NCBI RefSeq assembly: GCF_963678635.1
Contig: NC_087069.1
Coordinates: forward strand, 50,912,938 to 50,976,937
DNA length: 64,000 bases
DNA from: Symsagittifera roscoffensis
Lineage: Eukaryota > Xenacoelomorpha > Acoela > Convolutidae
Direction of reading: 5' to 3'
The notes beneath the pieces are model-generated. The model saw only the letters and a list, made by a program, of their open reading frames with translations. It ran no database searches and was not told where the DNA came from. Shown piece after piece: positions 35,127 through 47,750 of this stretch. The first letter of the stretch is position 1; every line of letters begins with the position of its first letter. The position numbers were made by a program, and so were the translations under genes.

Positions 35127-38100
35127 ATGAACTTTTTGAATCGAAATGGTTTACAATGTTGCACTGAGTTTAAGTACAGAGCAGAAACTGCAATAAATTT
35201 TTACGGACAAAATAACAAAAAAATTTAAAAATTCAGTTTGAGTGATTTAAAATCAATTCAGTTTGATACAAAAATTAGGCTTTAAAATCAATTTAAAACA
35301 ATTCTAAATCAATTTATACTCATTTTTGGTATTTGTTCTTGGTTTTTAACTCGAGCTGGTTTCAGTAACATTTTTTTTGTATTTCACCGTAAGGAAGTTT
35401 TTTCATTTATTTGCCAGTTGCCTAACAAAAATGCCCAATAAAAACATATGAAATGCAATTGTATTCAAATGAAATCTGAGAAATTTGAAAAAAAACTGTT
35501 CGATTGTTTTTTTTGGCTTTTAGAAACATTTGGATGTTCCAAAAAACTTTGAGCGCTATTTTAAATCTTTGTATCTGTTGTTGAAAACGGCACTCGGAGG
35601 GTGGATTTTCGAACATTGGTTGCAAAATCCCCACAAGTTTTGGCACCTTTCGCGACGTGGTTATGCCAAATTTGACCTACTCGCTGCTAATTGATGCAAA
35701 GTCCACAACTCCATCGGAGTGGGAAGGATGATATTTGCAGATTCTCTGGTGAACAAAATGTCTTATCATTGTTTTCAAAACTTTTACCGATGTTCAAAAC
35801 CAAATTCGTAACAAAAATACATTAGCAACGACGATAGGGTGATATATATGACGACATCTTTTTATTGGAATGAAACTGACCTGTTCTAAGTGCCTTGAAG
35901 TTTAGTGCTCTTATTTTTAACACGCAAACACTTTTCGTTTTTGATTCGCTAAATCAAAAATTTTTTCAACCATAAGAAGAAATTTGGAGTTTTTCTGCAT
36001 AACTTACCTAACTTCAAGACTGCCCAAACCTTCTTCTTTTGCATGTACTTCCTTTGTCCGAAATGTGGAAAGAGAAAAAGCTCTTAGATAATTTTGAGGT
36101 GATATCACAAAATGATCATATATTTCCTCCTGCACTGCGTCCTGGTATGGTGGGCAGTAAGTTTTTCTAGTCGTTCAATGGTTTGTCGGCGGTAGCTTGA
36201 GAACTCCTTGAGCTAGCAAATTACATGACCTTTCTTTGTTCATGTGGAAAACCATAAACAACATCTGCTGAACAAGCAGTCACAGCGATTTGGCATAAAG
36301 TTGAGATTACCTCATCTGTGGCGCAAACTAAAGCATCTTTATCAAAAAAATTGGCCAATCACAAAATTGGAGAAAAAAGCAAAGCCTTTTTAGTTGAAGA
36401 TGCAAAATCAGGCAGAAAATGATTCCCTCATGGTTTAAAGGCTGTTGAGTGTTTCGAGTTAAGTGAAATGATTGAAATTATCACTGACGTAAAAGGTAAT
36501 GCGGGAAACTACAAAAATAACAAGATTTTTTTTCAGCACGAAGTCGTTGACTCTATGATTCGAGAGAGCTGCAGGAAGCTAACGGAACACACTATCAGTC
36601 TTTTTTTTGCTCTGCTCATGGCAGCGGATCAAAAAACTGAAAAAGAGTTTCGCCGTAAACAGCTTCGCCGTGAAAAGCTTCTCCGTAAAAGAGCTTCGCC
36701 ATTCAGCCTCCATCGACATCTGCTCGGAAAGATCAAAATTAAAAAGAAAAAAAAAACGTTTTTATGATGCCTAAATGATATAAATCAGAAGGTGAATGAG
36801 CGTAAAAACAAACGTTTAAATAACAACCAAAGAAGGAACTGTAAACTAAAAAGGAATTCGAAAAGAACATCAGATGAATATCAACAGATTTGAAAAACTG
36901 AGCTACTGTAACTCGACTCCGCGACAGGCAATGTCGGAAAGTCTGACAGGAGGGGAAATACTTTTTACCAGAAGCGAATAATTTCACTTTAAAATTATTC
37001 ACTGCGCTGAAGGGAGGTTCACTTGTTGATTACCACGATTTGTACTGGAGTCGATGATTCATTGTTTGCGTCTGACTATGAAGTCTTCTGTGGAATTTGC
37101 TTCATACGCATGAGATGATGGATTGCACTTGTTACTTCGCGACGAAGCAATTTTTTTAGAGACGCTACTTTGAAATTTTGTAAATCAGACCTACAATCCT
37201 AAAGAGCCTTTACTGTAAATCAATAGAAGATGTGTGTCGTTACATATTTTGAAAAGCAAAAAAGTTTTTCAAAACAAAATTACTCAAAACAAAATACTTG
37301 TAGATATCTTTGACAATTCATTATATACAAAAACGTACCCAGACATAAACAGAAAAACAAAAAAAGTGTTTCAAACTTTTTATATCATCAATTCGTGCAA
37401 ACCCATGCATGCATCGCTGGCAAAAATGTTAAAACTTACAAACGGAATTTTTTTTCTGATGGAGAGTTGTGATTGAAAACAACTGGGTCACTAACTGAAA
37501 AAATCAGCATGATTAACCGAAGGAGACACTATCTCTGCACATGTTTCAATTCGTTAAAAAAAATTTTGAATAAACTTGTCATCACTGCAGGCTATGTGGG
37601 CAAGTTTGGTATGAGAGGAAATAATTGTTACCAGAAGCGAATACGGCCACTGTGAAAATATTCTCACATTTTCATTGACTACCCTTTTGATTCCTCTCCT
37701 AAAGTAAAGGAACTTACTTCAAGGAGCAAAGAGAAGGTTAACATCATGCGAAATGTGGGAATCATCACGCTGCTTGAAGTGACAAAGTTTCTTCCGACTT
37801 TGCAAACTAATGAAAGTTATGTTTTGGCCATTAATTTCTAAACTGAACCAAATGTTCGGAAGGATGAGAGCTCACATCGCAAAAGTTCTTCAACTCAGCC
37901 AGAGTAACTGGATGACACAATTGGTTGAACTCAACAACCTCCACCAAAAATTCTCTATTGAATAATTTTCATTATAGCTTCTAAAAGCTGCTCATTAAAT
38001 CAACATTCGATAAGAAAATGGAGTCTAACAAGACATGAACGAAATTTACAAACCAGTTAGTGTGATATACTCGACTGCGTCAAAATATAACTCTGAACAC

Positions 38101-38580
38101 AATGAAGGGCGTTAATATTAATGATGTTCAATTGGCTACAAAAGCTTTTATTTAAAGAATTGCTATAGGTTGATTTTGTTTTGAAAACTAAATATGAGCC
38201 GATCAGAGAATTGGTCGACCTAAAATCAAAATCACACTGTGTTTTCTACAAGGGAGAGGACGTAATGATATTTAAACCCCCACAACCCTTCATCTTCCGC
38301 ACCCTACCCCAATCTTTTACAGAAAAAAAAATGGATTCACGCCATATAATTGTTCTTTCTATGACATTATTATGAAATTCGAACATTTTTGAGAGTAGTA
38401 AGTTTGCTATTTTTAAACTAAAAGTCAACTTTAGTTCTGTTTAGATTAAATTTTGAAACATTTTTCAGAAATGTAGGTCTGTGGGATAACTCAAAGGTAC
38501 GATGTAGGAAAGTTCAAATGATTATGTATCATGTCACCTGTAGCTTAGCTCACTGCAATAATGAAAATATGTTATTTCAG
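35127..38580. other. Gene-poor stretch of duplication copy 2
   Basis: Counterpart of 11.7-15.1 kb. Short frames at 37234-37476 (MSLHILKSKKVFQNKITQNK onward) and 36468-36767 have no recognised domain. Positions 36648-36705 carry four approximate 15-bp units (TTTCGCCGTAAACAGC, TTCGCCGTGAAAAGC and so on). Otherwise nothing seen. Confidence 0.4.
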
Positions 38581-38831
38581 GTTGATCCATTTGATGTCAT
38601 TTGGACAATCAGATGAAATAGAATTGAATGCAATTCCTCGACTGTGAACTGCGCTTAACTGGTGAACAAAGCAAGGTTTTCAGTAAGAGACGGAAATATA
38701 ACAGATGAAAAGTGCGTAGTTGTAGCCTTTTACCGAAAACCTGGCTTTTGTTCACTAGTTAAGCGTACTTTACAGCCGAGGAACCGCATTCAATTCTATT
38801 TCGTCTGATTGTCCAAATTACATCAAATTGA
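38581..38831. repeat. Foldback element beside gene array, copy 2
   Basis: Counterpart of 15178-15428: CATTTGATGTCATTTGGACA mirrored by TTGTCCAAATTACATCAAA, with GCGCTTAACTGGTGAAC / GTTCACTAGTTAAGCG inside. Confidence 0.7.
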
Positions 38832-39193
38832 CCAAACGATTGACCTCCGGATTGACCTCCATACACCGAAAACACTTATAATACAATTACATACATCAAG
38901 TGTTCTGAAAAATGCTTATCATACAATTTTCATACAATTTCGAAAAAAGATATCCACTATTTTTTAGGTTCATCTGATGGCCATATGCAAATGAGAGATA
39001 ATCATGATCTGTTCTGATCTAGGACAACTAAATAAAAAACTGTAGAGAATATAACATAGCACTCGAGTAGTGGCAGATGCGTGGAAGGAGTGACGATTGT
39101 TGGTAGAGTGGAGTGTGTGCTAGAGTATCCAATGGAATGAGGTTAAAGTCCAGTGGCGGTATAGGTTTAGTCTCCTAGGTAGATGCAAATATA

Positions 39194-39689
39194 TTAGAGG
39201 AAGCCACCTGTACGAATACGGCGACTCAGAATACAATTATCAGCGCAATATCCATCTGATTTCCCCACTCTAACACACATCCTTTTGAGTCCATTTCTGT
39301 CCAGACGGGCGATGTCTTTATCCCTCACCTTCTGCGACGTCATAACCCCAAATCCCAACATCTCTCCATGCACTCTCCGTGTCAAACAACACACTCTTAC
39401 TCACACTCTCTGCCTTCACCCTCTCCTCATCAGTTGCGTCTATGTGACTGTTGTAGTCTGACGTGCCGAGAGTGTAGAAGTGCATGTTGTAGGGGTACTC
39501 TGTCTTTTTCATCCACTCTGCTGTCTCACCAACTCCATCTTTACACTTGACACTAAAGTCAAAGGTAACCAAACTGCTATTTGTAAAAACAGTGATGAGC
39601 CCAATTCTCCCAGGGTCTGTATTCTTTAAGACTTCTCTGATCTCCTGTGCTGTTTCCTCTGTGCCCTTTCCCTTTGATCCTCTCAACAT
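39194..39689 (-). pseudogene. Array gene family member F, frameshifted
   Basis: It starts MLRGSKGKGTEETAQEI at 39689 and has FITVFTNSSLVTF, CKDGVGETAEW, YPYNMHFYTLG and DATDEERVKAESVSKSVLF. Then a 2-base loss (CATCTCTCCATG here, CATCTCTCTCCATG in member A, near 39360-39370) shifts the frame. The remainder (GEMLGFGVMTSQKVRDKDIA to GGFL) is open in another frame (39194-39394). As in A and D, a stop replaces the Tyr after GFL. It corresponds in position to member A of copy 1. Confidence 0.7.
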
Positions 39690-40382
39690 TTTTTATTTTT
39701 GTACAAATTTGGGTTACTCATTGAGAAAAAAACTGAGGAGTTGAATCATGGAGTTTGATCCAGAAATTTCAATAACTATTGCTCTTTTTGTTCCATTGAT
39801 TTGAGATTCCTAATTAAATTCTCTCTGAAATGAACACAATAACAAACTAATTACACAAATAAAAGGTTGAAAATGGAAACATTTGGATAGATTTGAATAA
39901 TTATTACTTCACTTTCCCGAAAAATACGATTAATTTCACTATTTTTCTGAAGTTTCAATATTAATTCTTCTATTATGAGCTTTTTTAATCAAGTTTTTGT
40001 ATCATTGTCTCAACATAATTCCAATTAAAATACATTTTGGGCATATTTTAAGCTTTGCACGTATGTATATCTTACAACTAGATCAGATGCGACAAAAAAA
40101 TTAAGCAAAACCTGAGAGTTCTGCAATTTTTTCAAAAAATGTTTGCAGTTTTTTTACAAAAATTCATTTTTTTGCATTTTTTTCCCAAATCTTGATTTTT
40201 TTTTGAAGTTTCAGTAGGATCTAGTATAGCTTAAGAAAATTTTCTCATAGTTTCAAACGTATAAAACAATAATCAAAGAAACCAAATTGTAGGAGTTAGC
40301 TAAGAAATGCAAGTATCGGGAAAATCGTGCCCCAAAAGTTTCGGGCGCCGAACGAAAATTTTTCTGAAACTTACCATCTCAA

Positions 40383-40500
40383 ACCTTACTATCTTAACAC
40401 ACAGGAAACTTAATCCCTATCTTAATACATAGTGAAATCTACTCCCTATCTTAATACATAGGTTGCTGACCGGATACTATATAGCCTATCTTAATACATG
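40383..40500. repeat. CTATCTTAATACATAGG motif cluster (copy 2)
   Basis: Four copies of a roughly 17-bp motif: CTATCTTAACACACAGG, CTATCTTAATACATAGTG, CTATCTTAATACATAGG and CTATCTTAATACATGGGG, spaced 28-40 bp. It lies about 0.7 kb 5' of member F. Equivalent clusters lie 5' of members A (16977-17085) and D (22478-22590), and a remnant lies 5' of C (about 20168). It may be regulatory or part of a repeat. Confidence 0.65.
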
Positions 40501-40504
40501 GGGG

Positions 40505-41767
40505 TCAGCAAACACCCCCCCACATGATCGCCTAAATCATATATTACTCCAGTGCATAGAAAACAATCTGAATTGCCCTAGAGTTGTCTTTCACAAATCA
40601 TATAACCAATATAACAAGCTTTTAAATTTTGGCAACATTTTCCAACGATGGTTATCAGGCACTGATCAAAGAATACATGAACACGACATACAAAAGAAAA
40701 CAAGAGTTTTCAGCAATTTTGAGAAAAAAAATTATTAAGCGAGAAGGGAAAAAATCCAATATTTTTGTATCCAGGACTACGTTATGCACCCAAAAAAAAG
40801 TTCTGATCGCAAAAATGTTTTTGAAAAAGGTTGGTTTTCGTACAAAATTCAATTTGCGGTTGAAAAAACAAAAAAAATTGGGGCAATTTCAAAATTACTT
40901 GGAAAAAGTTTTTGTGTCGCCATCAAAAAAATGCTAGGCATAGAATTTCTATATTTGGGAATTGTATGATAAACTTTTTTCAAAAAGCAAAAACCCGGTT
41001 TTTTTGACCACGTTGTTCTTTTAGAAGCAAACAGCCACAGAAATTAGTTTATATCTTTTTTCAACCACTTTTCGAAATTGTATGAAAATGTATGACAAGT
41101 ATTTTTCCACACACTTGATGTATGGAATTGTATGATAAATTTTTTTTGGTTTATGAAGGTCAACCCGCGTCACTGCAATAATGAAAATGTGCTATTTCAT
41201 TTGATCAATTTGTTGTCGTTTGGACAATCAGACGAAAAACTGAAAAATTGAATGCCTAATTGGTGAACAACGGTAAGGTTTTCGGCAAGAGACGGAAACA
41301 TATCAGATGAAAAGTGCGTTTTTGTATAATGTCTAGGTAGGTTAAGCTGATGGTGATACGTAAATGAGAAATAATCATGTTCTGTTCTGATCTAGTACAA
41401 CTAAATGAAAAACAATAAGGAAAATGATAAATTGTTACTTTGTTGCAGCTAATTTTACTTTATACAGTTAAAAGAATGAAAGGATAAAAATGATTTAATC
41501 TAAAGTTAGAACATTAAGAAGTGACAAATTTTCTCTGCCTCTCCGCCGTAGAGAATGAAAGTGTGAGGGTCAGACAAAAAAGACCAGTTAGATTAATTAG
41601 ATAAGTCATTAGTCAAACTAGAGTAGATATAAAGTGGAATCATATCAGGAAAATACATAGCACTCGAGTAGAGGTAGATGCGTGAAAGGAGTGAAGATTG
41701 ATGGTAGAATGGAGTGTGTACTAGTGTATCACTTGGAATAAGGTTGAAGTCCAGTGGCGGTGTAGGT
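40505..41767. other. Array spacer of copy 2
   Basis: Non-coding spacer in the same order as other array spacers: GGACTACGTTATGCACCC repeat (40770-40960), TGTATGACAAGTATTTTTCC block, GGTCAACCCGCGTCACTGC block, then the conserved 3' flank of member G. Confidence 0.5.
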
Positions 41768-42370
41768 TTAGTCTCCTAGGTAGATGCAAATATCGTAAAT
41801 GTAGCCATCTGTAAGAACACGGCGACTCTGAATACAAGAAGCAGACCAACATCTATCTCCTTTCCCCACTCCAACATACATCCACTTGAGTCCATTTCTG
41901 TCCAGACGGGCGATGACCTCATCCCTCATCTTCTGTGTTGTCATACCCCCAAATCCCAGAACCTCTCTCCATGTACTCTCCATATCAAACAACACACTCT
42001 TACTCACAATCTCTATCTTCGCCCTCTCCTCATCAGTTGCTTCTCGTCTGTTGTAGTCTGAGTGTGGGACAGTGTAGATGTGCATGTTGTAGGGGTACTC
42101 TGTCTTGTTCATCCACTCTGCTGTCTCACCAACTCCATCTTTACACTTGACACTAAAGTCACCGGTAAACAAACCGCTATTTGCAGAAACAGTGATGAAC
42201 CAACTGCTCTCAGGGTATGTATCCATTAAGACGTCTCTGATCACCGCTGCTGTATGCCTTGTGCCCTTCCCTTGTGATAATCGCATTCTGAACTCTGCAG
42301 TCGTCTTCCACTGAGCTGAAACAGCACCAATTTTCCACATAAACTTCCGCTCATTACAATCCAGTTTCAA
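41768..42370 (-). CDS. Array gene family member G, long type, intact frame
   Basis: One open frame of 200 codons. It aligns from KLDCNERKFMWKIGAVSAQW with member E, but E's ATG is TTG here (42370), so the first ATG is at 42340 (MWKIGAVSAQW) unless an upstream exon supplies the start. Then follow GKGTRHTAAVIRDVLMDTYP, SSWFITVSANSG, FSVKCKDGVGETAEW, YPYNMHIYTV, EATDEERAKIEIVSKSVLFD, STWREVLGFGGMT, VIARLDRNGLKWMYVG and the C-terminal IYDICIYLGD. No signal peptide or membrane segment. Function unknown. It is the most complete member. Confidence 0.6.
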   Translation of the reverse strand: MKLDCNERKFMWKIGAVSAQWKTTAEFRMRLSQGKGTRHTAAVIRDVLMDTYPESSWFITVSANSGLFTGDFSVKCKDGVGETAEWMNKTEYPYNMHIYTVPHSDYNRREATDEERAKIEIVSKSVLFDMESTWREVLGFGGMTTQKMRDEVIARLDRNGLKWMYVGVGKGDRCWSASCIQSRRVLTDGYIYDICIYLGD

Positions 42371-42720
42371 TGGTTACTCATATTGGAAACTGATTTTTCT
42401 TCTTTGATCATTTGGTATCTTATTCAATCTGGTTAAATTTTATTCAATCAAAAATGGTTCTCTTTAAAGCTGTTCTTTTTTCTTTAAGCAAAGTTTCATC
42501 CTATAACCTCATCCTCATGACAATAATTGAAATAAATGGTTGAAAACTAGAACTGATAAATGAAGAGCATAGAATTCACGAAAAAATCTTCAGCATGAAT
42601 CCGTGCCGATGACAGAACTGATTTATAAACTTTCATGCCACATTAAGGTGAGCTCAAGTTGCTTGTAATCTAATTGGGTAGAACGACATGAATAATGAAT
42701 TTAACCAAAGACTTATCTGT

Positions 42721-42927
42721 TTATACCTTGGTTGGCCATTTCCCCTCTATCTGTTTCGGATCTGCAGTGCGTTTGCAGCTGCCACACTCTGCTGCTGTCT
42801 CAAATTCTCGTCCCCTTCGGCCGCTCTCTCCTCCACTTCTCGTTACTTCTCTTTTCTCGATTTTGACCCGCTTTCTGATTTGATATATCTCAGTTTGGGG
42901 AGAGCAAGTGTCGACAAGTGTCGACAA
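42721..42927 (-). other. Conserved 5' flank of member G, possible first exon
   Basis: Counterpart of 25352-25552. The minus strand again holds GAAATGGCCAACCAAGGTATA with a potential GTATAA donor. The open frame ends in GKWPTKV and is Arg/Lys/Glu-rich. Conservation in both copies is equally explained by the duplication. Confidence 0.25.
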
Positions 42928-43215
42928 GTGTCGATTGTTTTGAAAAATTTATTCAAGAGTAAAGATAGTATGAGTAAACTGGGTAAATAGTAAAAACACT
43001 CAAAAATAAGTTGAGGTAATTTACCTTAAAAAGTACCTGAAGTTATCGATGGTAAATTAAAGTACATTTTAAGGTAAATTACCTCAACTTATTTCAGAGT
43101 GTACGCTCACTTTACGCATATTGAATATATTCTCAAAACAATCAACAGTTGTTTCTCCCCAAAGTGAGATATATCAAGTCAGAAAGCGCATCAAAATTGA
43201 GAAAACTTCAGAGGT
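42840..43215. repeat. Foldback element upstream of member G
   Basis: Counterpart of 25480-25835, with arms up to about 185 bp including TCGATTTTGACCCGCTTTCTG on the left and AGAAAGCGCATCAAAATTGA on the right. Inside the left arm, GTGTCGACAA is triplicated at about 42906-42935. Confidence 0.8.
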
Positions 43216-43546
43216 CTAGAAAGGTCAACGCCAGAAAAAACAATCATAAAACAAGGGCCTTAGACGATTGAATTGCAGTTTCTCGGCATCAAAACCTTGT
43301 TTACCAAAACGACGCAGTTTAATAAATACGCCAGAAAAAGGCGCTTTTGATTTAATAGCAATAGTCAGTGGAAATGTGTACAAAATTATGGTAAGCTAAG
43401 AATATGATTGTTACTTTGAAAAAAATATGATTAAAAATGCGTGCAAAAATTTGGTAAGCAAAGAATATGATTGCTAATTTTTGGCAACAGTGTTCGTGTT
43501 TTGTGAGCAGAGTGCTTTTTATGAAGTATTCAGCCAGAAAAAATAT

Positions 43547-46500
43547 GTATGCGTTCTACTTACAACTCTTTGCATATGCATTAGCAAATTTGAAAACACA
43601 CAAGTGCATACAAAATTGCTGAAGAAAAATCAAACTTCATAAAATCAGATTTTTGTGAAAATTTAAAATGGTTAAACTAGTCATGGTGCTAAGTAAAAAA
43701 GATGACAAGGCATTAAGGCGATCTGACATTAAAACGACATGATTTTAAGATGAAAAAACTTGTAAGAAGAACTGGTCGAATCTAAGCGAATGATTTCTCT
43801 CAGCAAAAAAATTGGGGATATTTTGTATTGAAAGTTCCAACAAAAGCGGTTCTAACCTTAACAGTTTTCGTCTTATTTGCATAAATTTTTGTAAAACTCG
43901 AATTTTTCAAACATGTTTTCCGCGAAAAGTTTTGCTCAGCGTTTAGTTTGGAACAAAATGACTGTATACAGCCGTTATCTACAAAAAGAAAACACTATTA
44001 TTAACAAAGTTGTTCTTTTAGCAAGAGTAGTCAACAACATTATTGCAATGTTGTTCTTTTAGCAAGAGTAGTCAACAAAAATCTCATCAAAGGGTCAAGT
44101 TTTGTATAAAAACCACAATATGGAGTTTCAGAGCTCCATTATTACAAGACCATACTGTGCACTGGATAGGCGTACAATTTTGTGTCTCTATGTTCCTGGA
44201 TTCCAGAGACAAGTCTTTAAACATGTTATTTTTTGCCGGAACGATCAAAGGAAATTAAAGAATAAAAGAAGAACAAAGGGAGCGTCCTTGTTGCGGTATC
44301 CGCGTACAATGCACAAAATGCACAAGTTGGCCTCGTAATGACAACTGCGTATTATAGATTTCAAGAGTCCGTCCTAGTTTGAACAAGGAAAATTGTTAGC
44401 TAGTTCTCGATCCTATTAACAAAGTTTTTTTTTTGAAGCGTGTCGCTTATCTTCCTTGCTTTTTGACTAAATTATCAGCAAAGTATTGGAAACAAATAAT
44501 TCAGAGACAAACTTCACTGGTGGAAGTAAGACTTAACAAAACACCCAAGTTGAGAAAAAAACTATTCATACGACTTTTAATTATAGAAAAAGCGCTTGTC
44601 ATACGTCATACAATTACATGATAATCCATACAACAAAATATTTGTGGAAAAAAATAGCACGCCTACTACTTTTTTTACCTTTTGTTAAATAGTACAACAA
44701 GAATTTTCCCAAAATATTGAAACATTTTTTTGTGTTTTTTTCCAAATTTGAGATTTTTCCTGATGAAAAACCAGTAATTTAACCCAAATTACTGTTGGGA
44801 AAACCAATACATTGGCTTCAAAATTGCAGATTAAACTACGTATTGGAAAACATCAAAAAATCATAACCATTAATTGTATGAATTGCACGCGACCTTTAAC
44901 AGAAAAACAACAAACAGATTCTTACACCATATGAAACCTTATTCCTTCCGTGTGAAAAAACTGTGCCTTCACTACATTATAGTCGCAAACTTACAAAAAT
45001 TGCAAGCAAAAACTTTTTTAGTAAGCTGGTGATTTGATTATAAAACTAGTCGAGCGACTAAAATAGTAGTTGAAAACAGTATCCCTCGAGTTTGGAGTAA
45101 TTAAGCAATTTTTGAACATGTTTGGCAAAAATGACCTATAAATTTATATGCTGCGAGCTTGAAGGTTTGGTAGTCAGCTGATTAGCCGAAAAAATTTTTT
45201 TTAAAAACTACCAAAACAAATATTTGATTACAGAAATTTGCCAAATAAACTCAAAGATGATCATGGACAGATTAGTTGAATAAATGCTAATTGGTAATTT
45301 TTGGTTAGAGTGCTAATCATAATTTCTGTTTTCGAGAAAACTTTATATAAACCCATATGAATCTAAACCTACAGCAAATATCTGAAACCACTGTGATAAA
45401 AAATTTTCTAAATATGGAAATTGCATGACTATTATTTTTTCCACAAACAAAAGTTACGATTTTTTTATTTAAGAACAAAACAAAAAACTAATTAGCAAAA
45501 TATTTTCCGAAAGAAAAAATTGTGGGTTGAGACTGTACGAAATTTCAGCAATTTTAGCTAATTTTTATGAGATAGTGTTTCATAAATAAAAGCTGTTACG
45601 TTCATATAGAGGAGAAAGTTTTTACCCGGTCAGAAATCTTTGAAAGAAAAGCTTTGAAAGTTTCAAGTTTGATTTTGCTCAAAAATCATTTTCATTAAGG
45701 TTTCAATTAAATGAAAAACTCATCCTTGACTTCTTTATAGACAAAAAATTACAAATTTTTGCATGTACACATTTTTTTTCGAAAAAGTGTTTTTGAACAT
45801 GTTTGTTTTGCGACTAAAAAGAAAAACTACCAGTAAAAAAAATTGCTTTTTTACAACTTTCATAATGGAAGTTTTTTAATATTCATTTTTTCTGGACGTG
45901 TTTGGAGGTCAACGCAGGATACTAGCTTAAGAGTAAAACTTGTTAGTTTATCTGATTTAAAAGTATAATTAAGGCTTACTAGGAAGTCATGGTAATGAAG
46001 ACAATTTTTTTCGTAGAAAAACTAGAAAGTTTTTTGTCATTAACTTATGACTTTTTGAAATTTTTGGGTATTGACTTTTTAAGCAAAAAGCAGCTAAAAA
46101 CACCAAAAAACTAGTTTGAAAAACTTAAAACAACAAAATTTTAAGGTCTTAAAGGATAATAGGTATGAATCAGCTGTTGTATGCCTGCTCGCTTGCTTTA
46201 TTCGCTCGAATTAGGAAGAAAAATTTCAATTTCAAACCAATTTTTCTCGACATTTATTTTTTTTAAAGTGGTCTGAATCACGGCTAGAAGGGCTTTATTT
46301 TGATATATCACCCAACCCAGTCCGATGAATATTTCTGCTACCTGATTTTGCGTGGAAAACAAAAAGAAGAATTTTAAAAAACACCCGAACAACAACCAAT
46401 TGAACAGTTCAGAGTGTTTGTTCTGTTGCTAAGTGAATTCTGAGAGGCTTATAATTAATTTTCTTCATCAGTGCTTAAAATCATCGTGGCGATGCCATTT

Positions 46501-47233
46501 CCTATTAAAAAATTTTAAAAAAATTTTACAATTAAAATCCGACTGTGATGAGGTAGATTCGTTTGAGAAATGACAGAAGGATAGATCAAAGCGATTTCTG
46601 CACACCCAAAGATTGAGGCAAACCTTTTTGTAGACTTTTTGTCCTTTTTGTTAAGTTTTACGAAACTTTTACACTTTAATGTAACCTTGAACTGAAAGTT
46701 AATTGTTTTACTTTCTTTTCAATTGTAAAGTTATGAAAAGGCATTGTGAGCTATAGTTCAATCAAATTTAGAATACTAAAATGGTACTAGAAGTATTATA
46801 TGACAACAAATAAGTTTCGAGAAACTGAGCAGTCTAGAAGTAAGAATATGTGTGATGTACACGGAGACGTTTAACCTTTTAGAGTAGTCCAAACGCTTTC
46901 GCTTACGATGTTCGACGATACTTCACTTTTATTTCATGAACAGATTGATCTCGAAGTCTGTTTGTGTACTGCGGAACACGTCTTACCAGTTATTTTTTCA
47001 TCGCTCTGCTGAAAAGTATTCACACTTCGTTTTTGGCTATACTACTTTGTTGTATATTGTTGGTTTTTTTGATCCGTTAGCAGTGTTTTTTGATCCGTTA
47101 GCAGATGTTTGAAACATGTGTCATCGTCAGATGGGTTTGATCATTTTGGAATCCTGACACCCGGTCAAAAGTAACAATTTCATTTACGGCTATTTCCTTT
47201 CTATTGTGCTCTCAAGTGTGTCTCTGGAATGGG
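43547..47233. other. Gene-less AT-rich stretch
   Basis: It begins where similarity to copy 1 ends. No credible coding region. Positions 44009-44080 contain a direct repeat of TTGTTCTTTTAGCAAGAGTA. Positions 45.4-45.95 kb resemble distantly the array-spacer repeats (ending GGAGGTCAACGCAGG). TTTTTTGATCCGTTAGCAG is repeated at about 47068-47105. Confidence 0.5.
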
Positions 47234-47674
47234 CTAGATGATCGCACATGCGTGAACTACTGCACGACTTGCGTTGTGCGGAAGCAATGGATGGGGGTTT
47301 GAGCTAAAGATTGATACCCCCCTGTTGCTCACATCCCCCTCCCCCTTCCACTCCATCTCCCCTCTTCGTCCTCGTCCGAGCAGAAGTGCATGTGTTTGGG
47401 AGTGGCAGTGGGGCCCTGCTGGATGCCCCCCTTCCTCGTGCTCCTGCTCAAATTGCTTCTCCTGCTCCTCGGTCCCCTTCTTCCCCAGCTGTGAGAACTG
47501 TTTGAGGGGCAGTGGGGACTTATGCACTTGGCTGCTTGGATGAGGTGGGGGTGATGGTTGTCTTCTGGAGCATGCATCTGTGGCCACAATATCCCCTACT
47601 GGCTGCTGATGTAGCCTGCGTCTTCGAGAACTTGCCCCACGATAAAATAAATTACAGTGTTCAGCTTCAAACAT
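47234..47674 (-). other. GC-rich patch, possible exon on minus strand
   Basis: Composition changes abruptly to GC-rich and purine/pyrimidine-biased. Two overlapping minus frames are open for 146 and 86 codons: one with QPSPPPHPSSQVHKSPLPLK and EEQEKQFEQEHEEGG, the other with NHHPHLIQ and KHMHFCSDEDEEG. I cannot decide which, if either, is coding. No domain recognised. Confidence 0.25.
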
Positions 47675-47750
47675 TTACTGTGAAGTATGTTAGAAAGTTT
47701 AAGACAGTTGTCCAACTGTTGTGTCCAGCAGTTGTGTTTATGTTGGATAA

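Larger units (their letters stand above)
26611..43546. repeat. Large segmental duplication, copy 2
   Basis: Second copy of 1150-26320, starting at CATCTTGAAAATGTCTGAC and ending after GTGAGCAGAGTGCTTTTTATG. It differs by deletions in the gypsy element (three), two extra inserts near 34.2-35.1 kb, absence of the 24745-25318 element, and only two array genes instead of five. Confidence 0.85.

Noticed and set aside
41768-42370. Resemblance of the array family to dynein light chains (short W-I-V / WFITV pattern)
   Set aside because: Only a few residues coincide, with no conserved secondary pattern; not enough to name the family.
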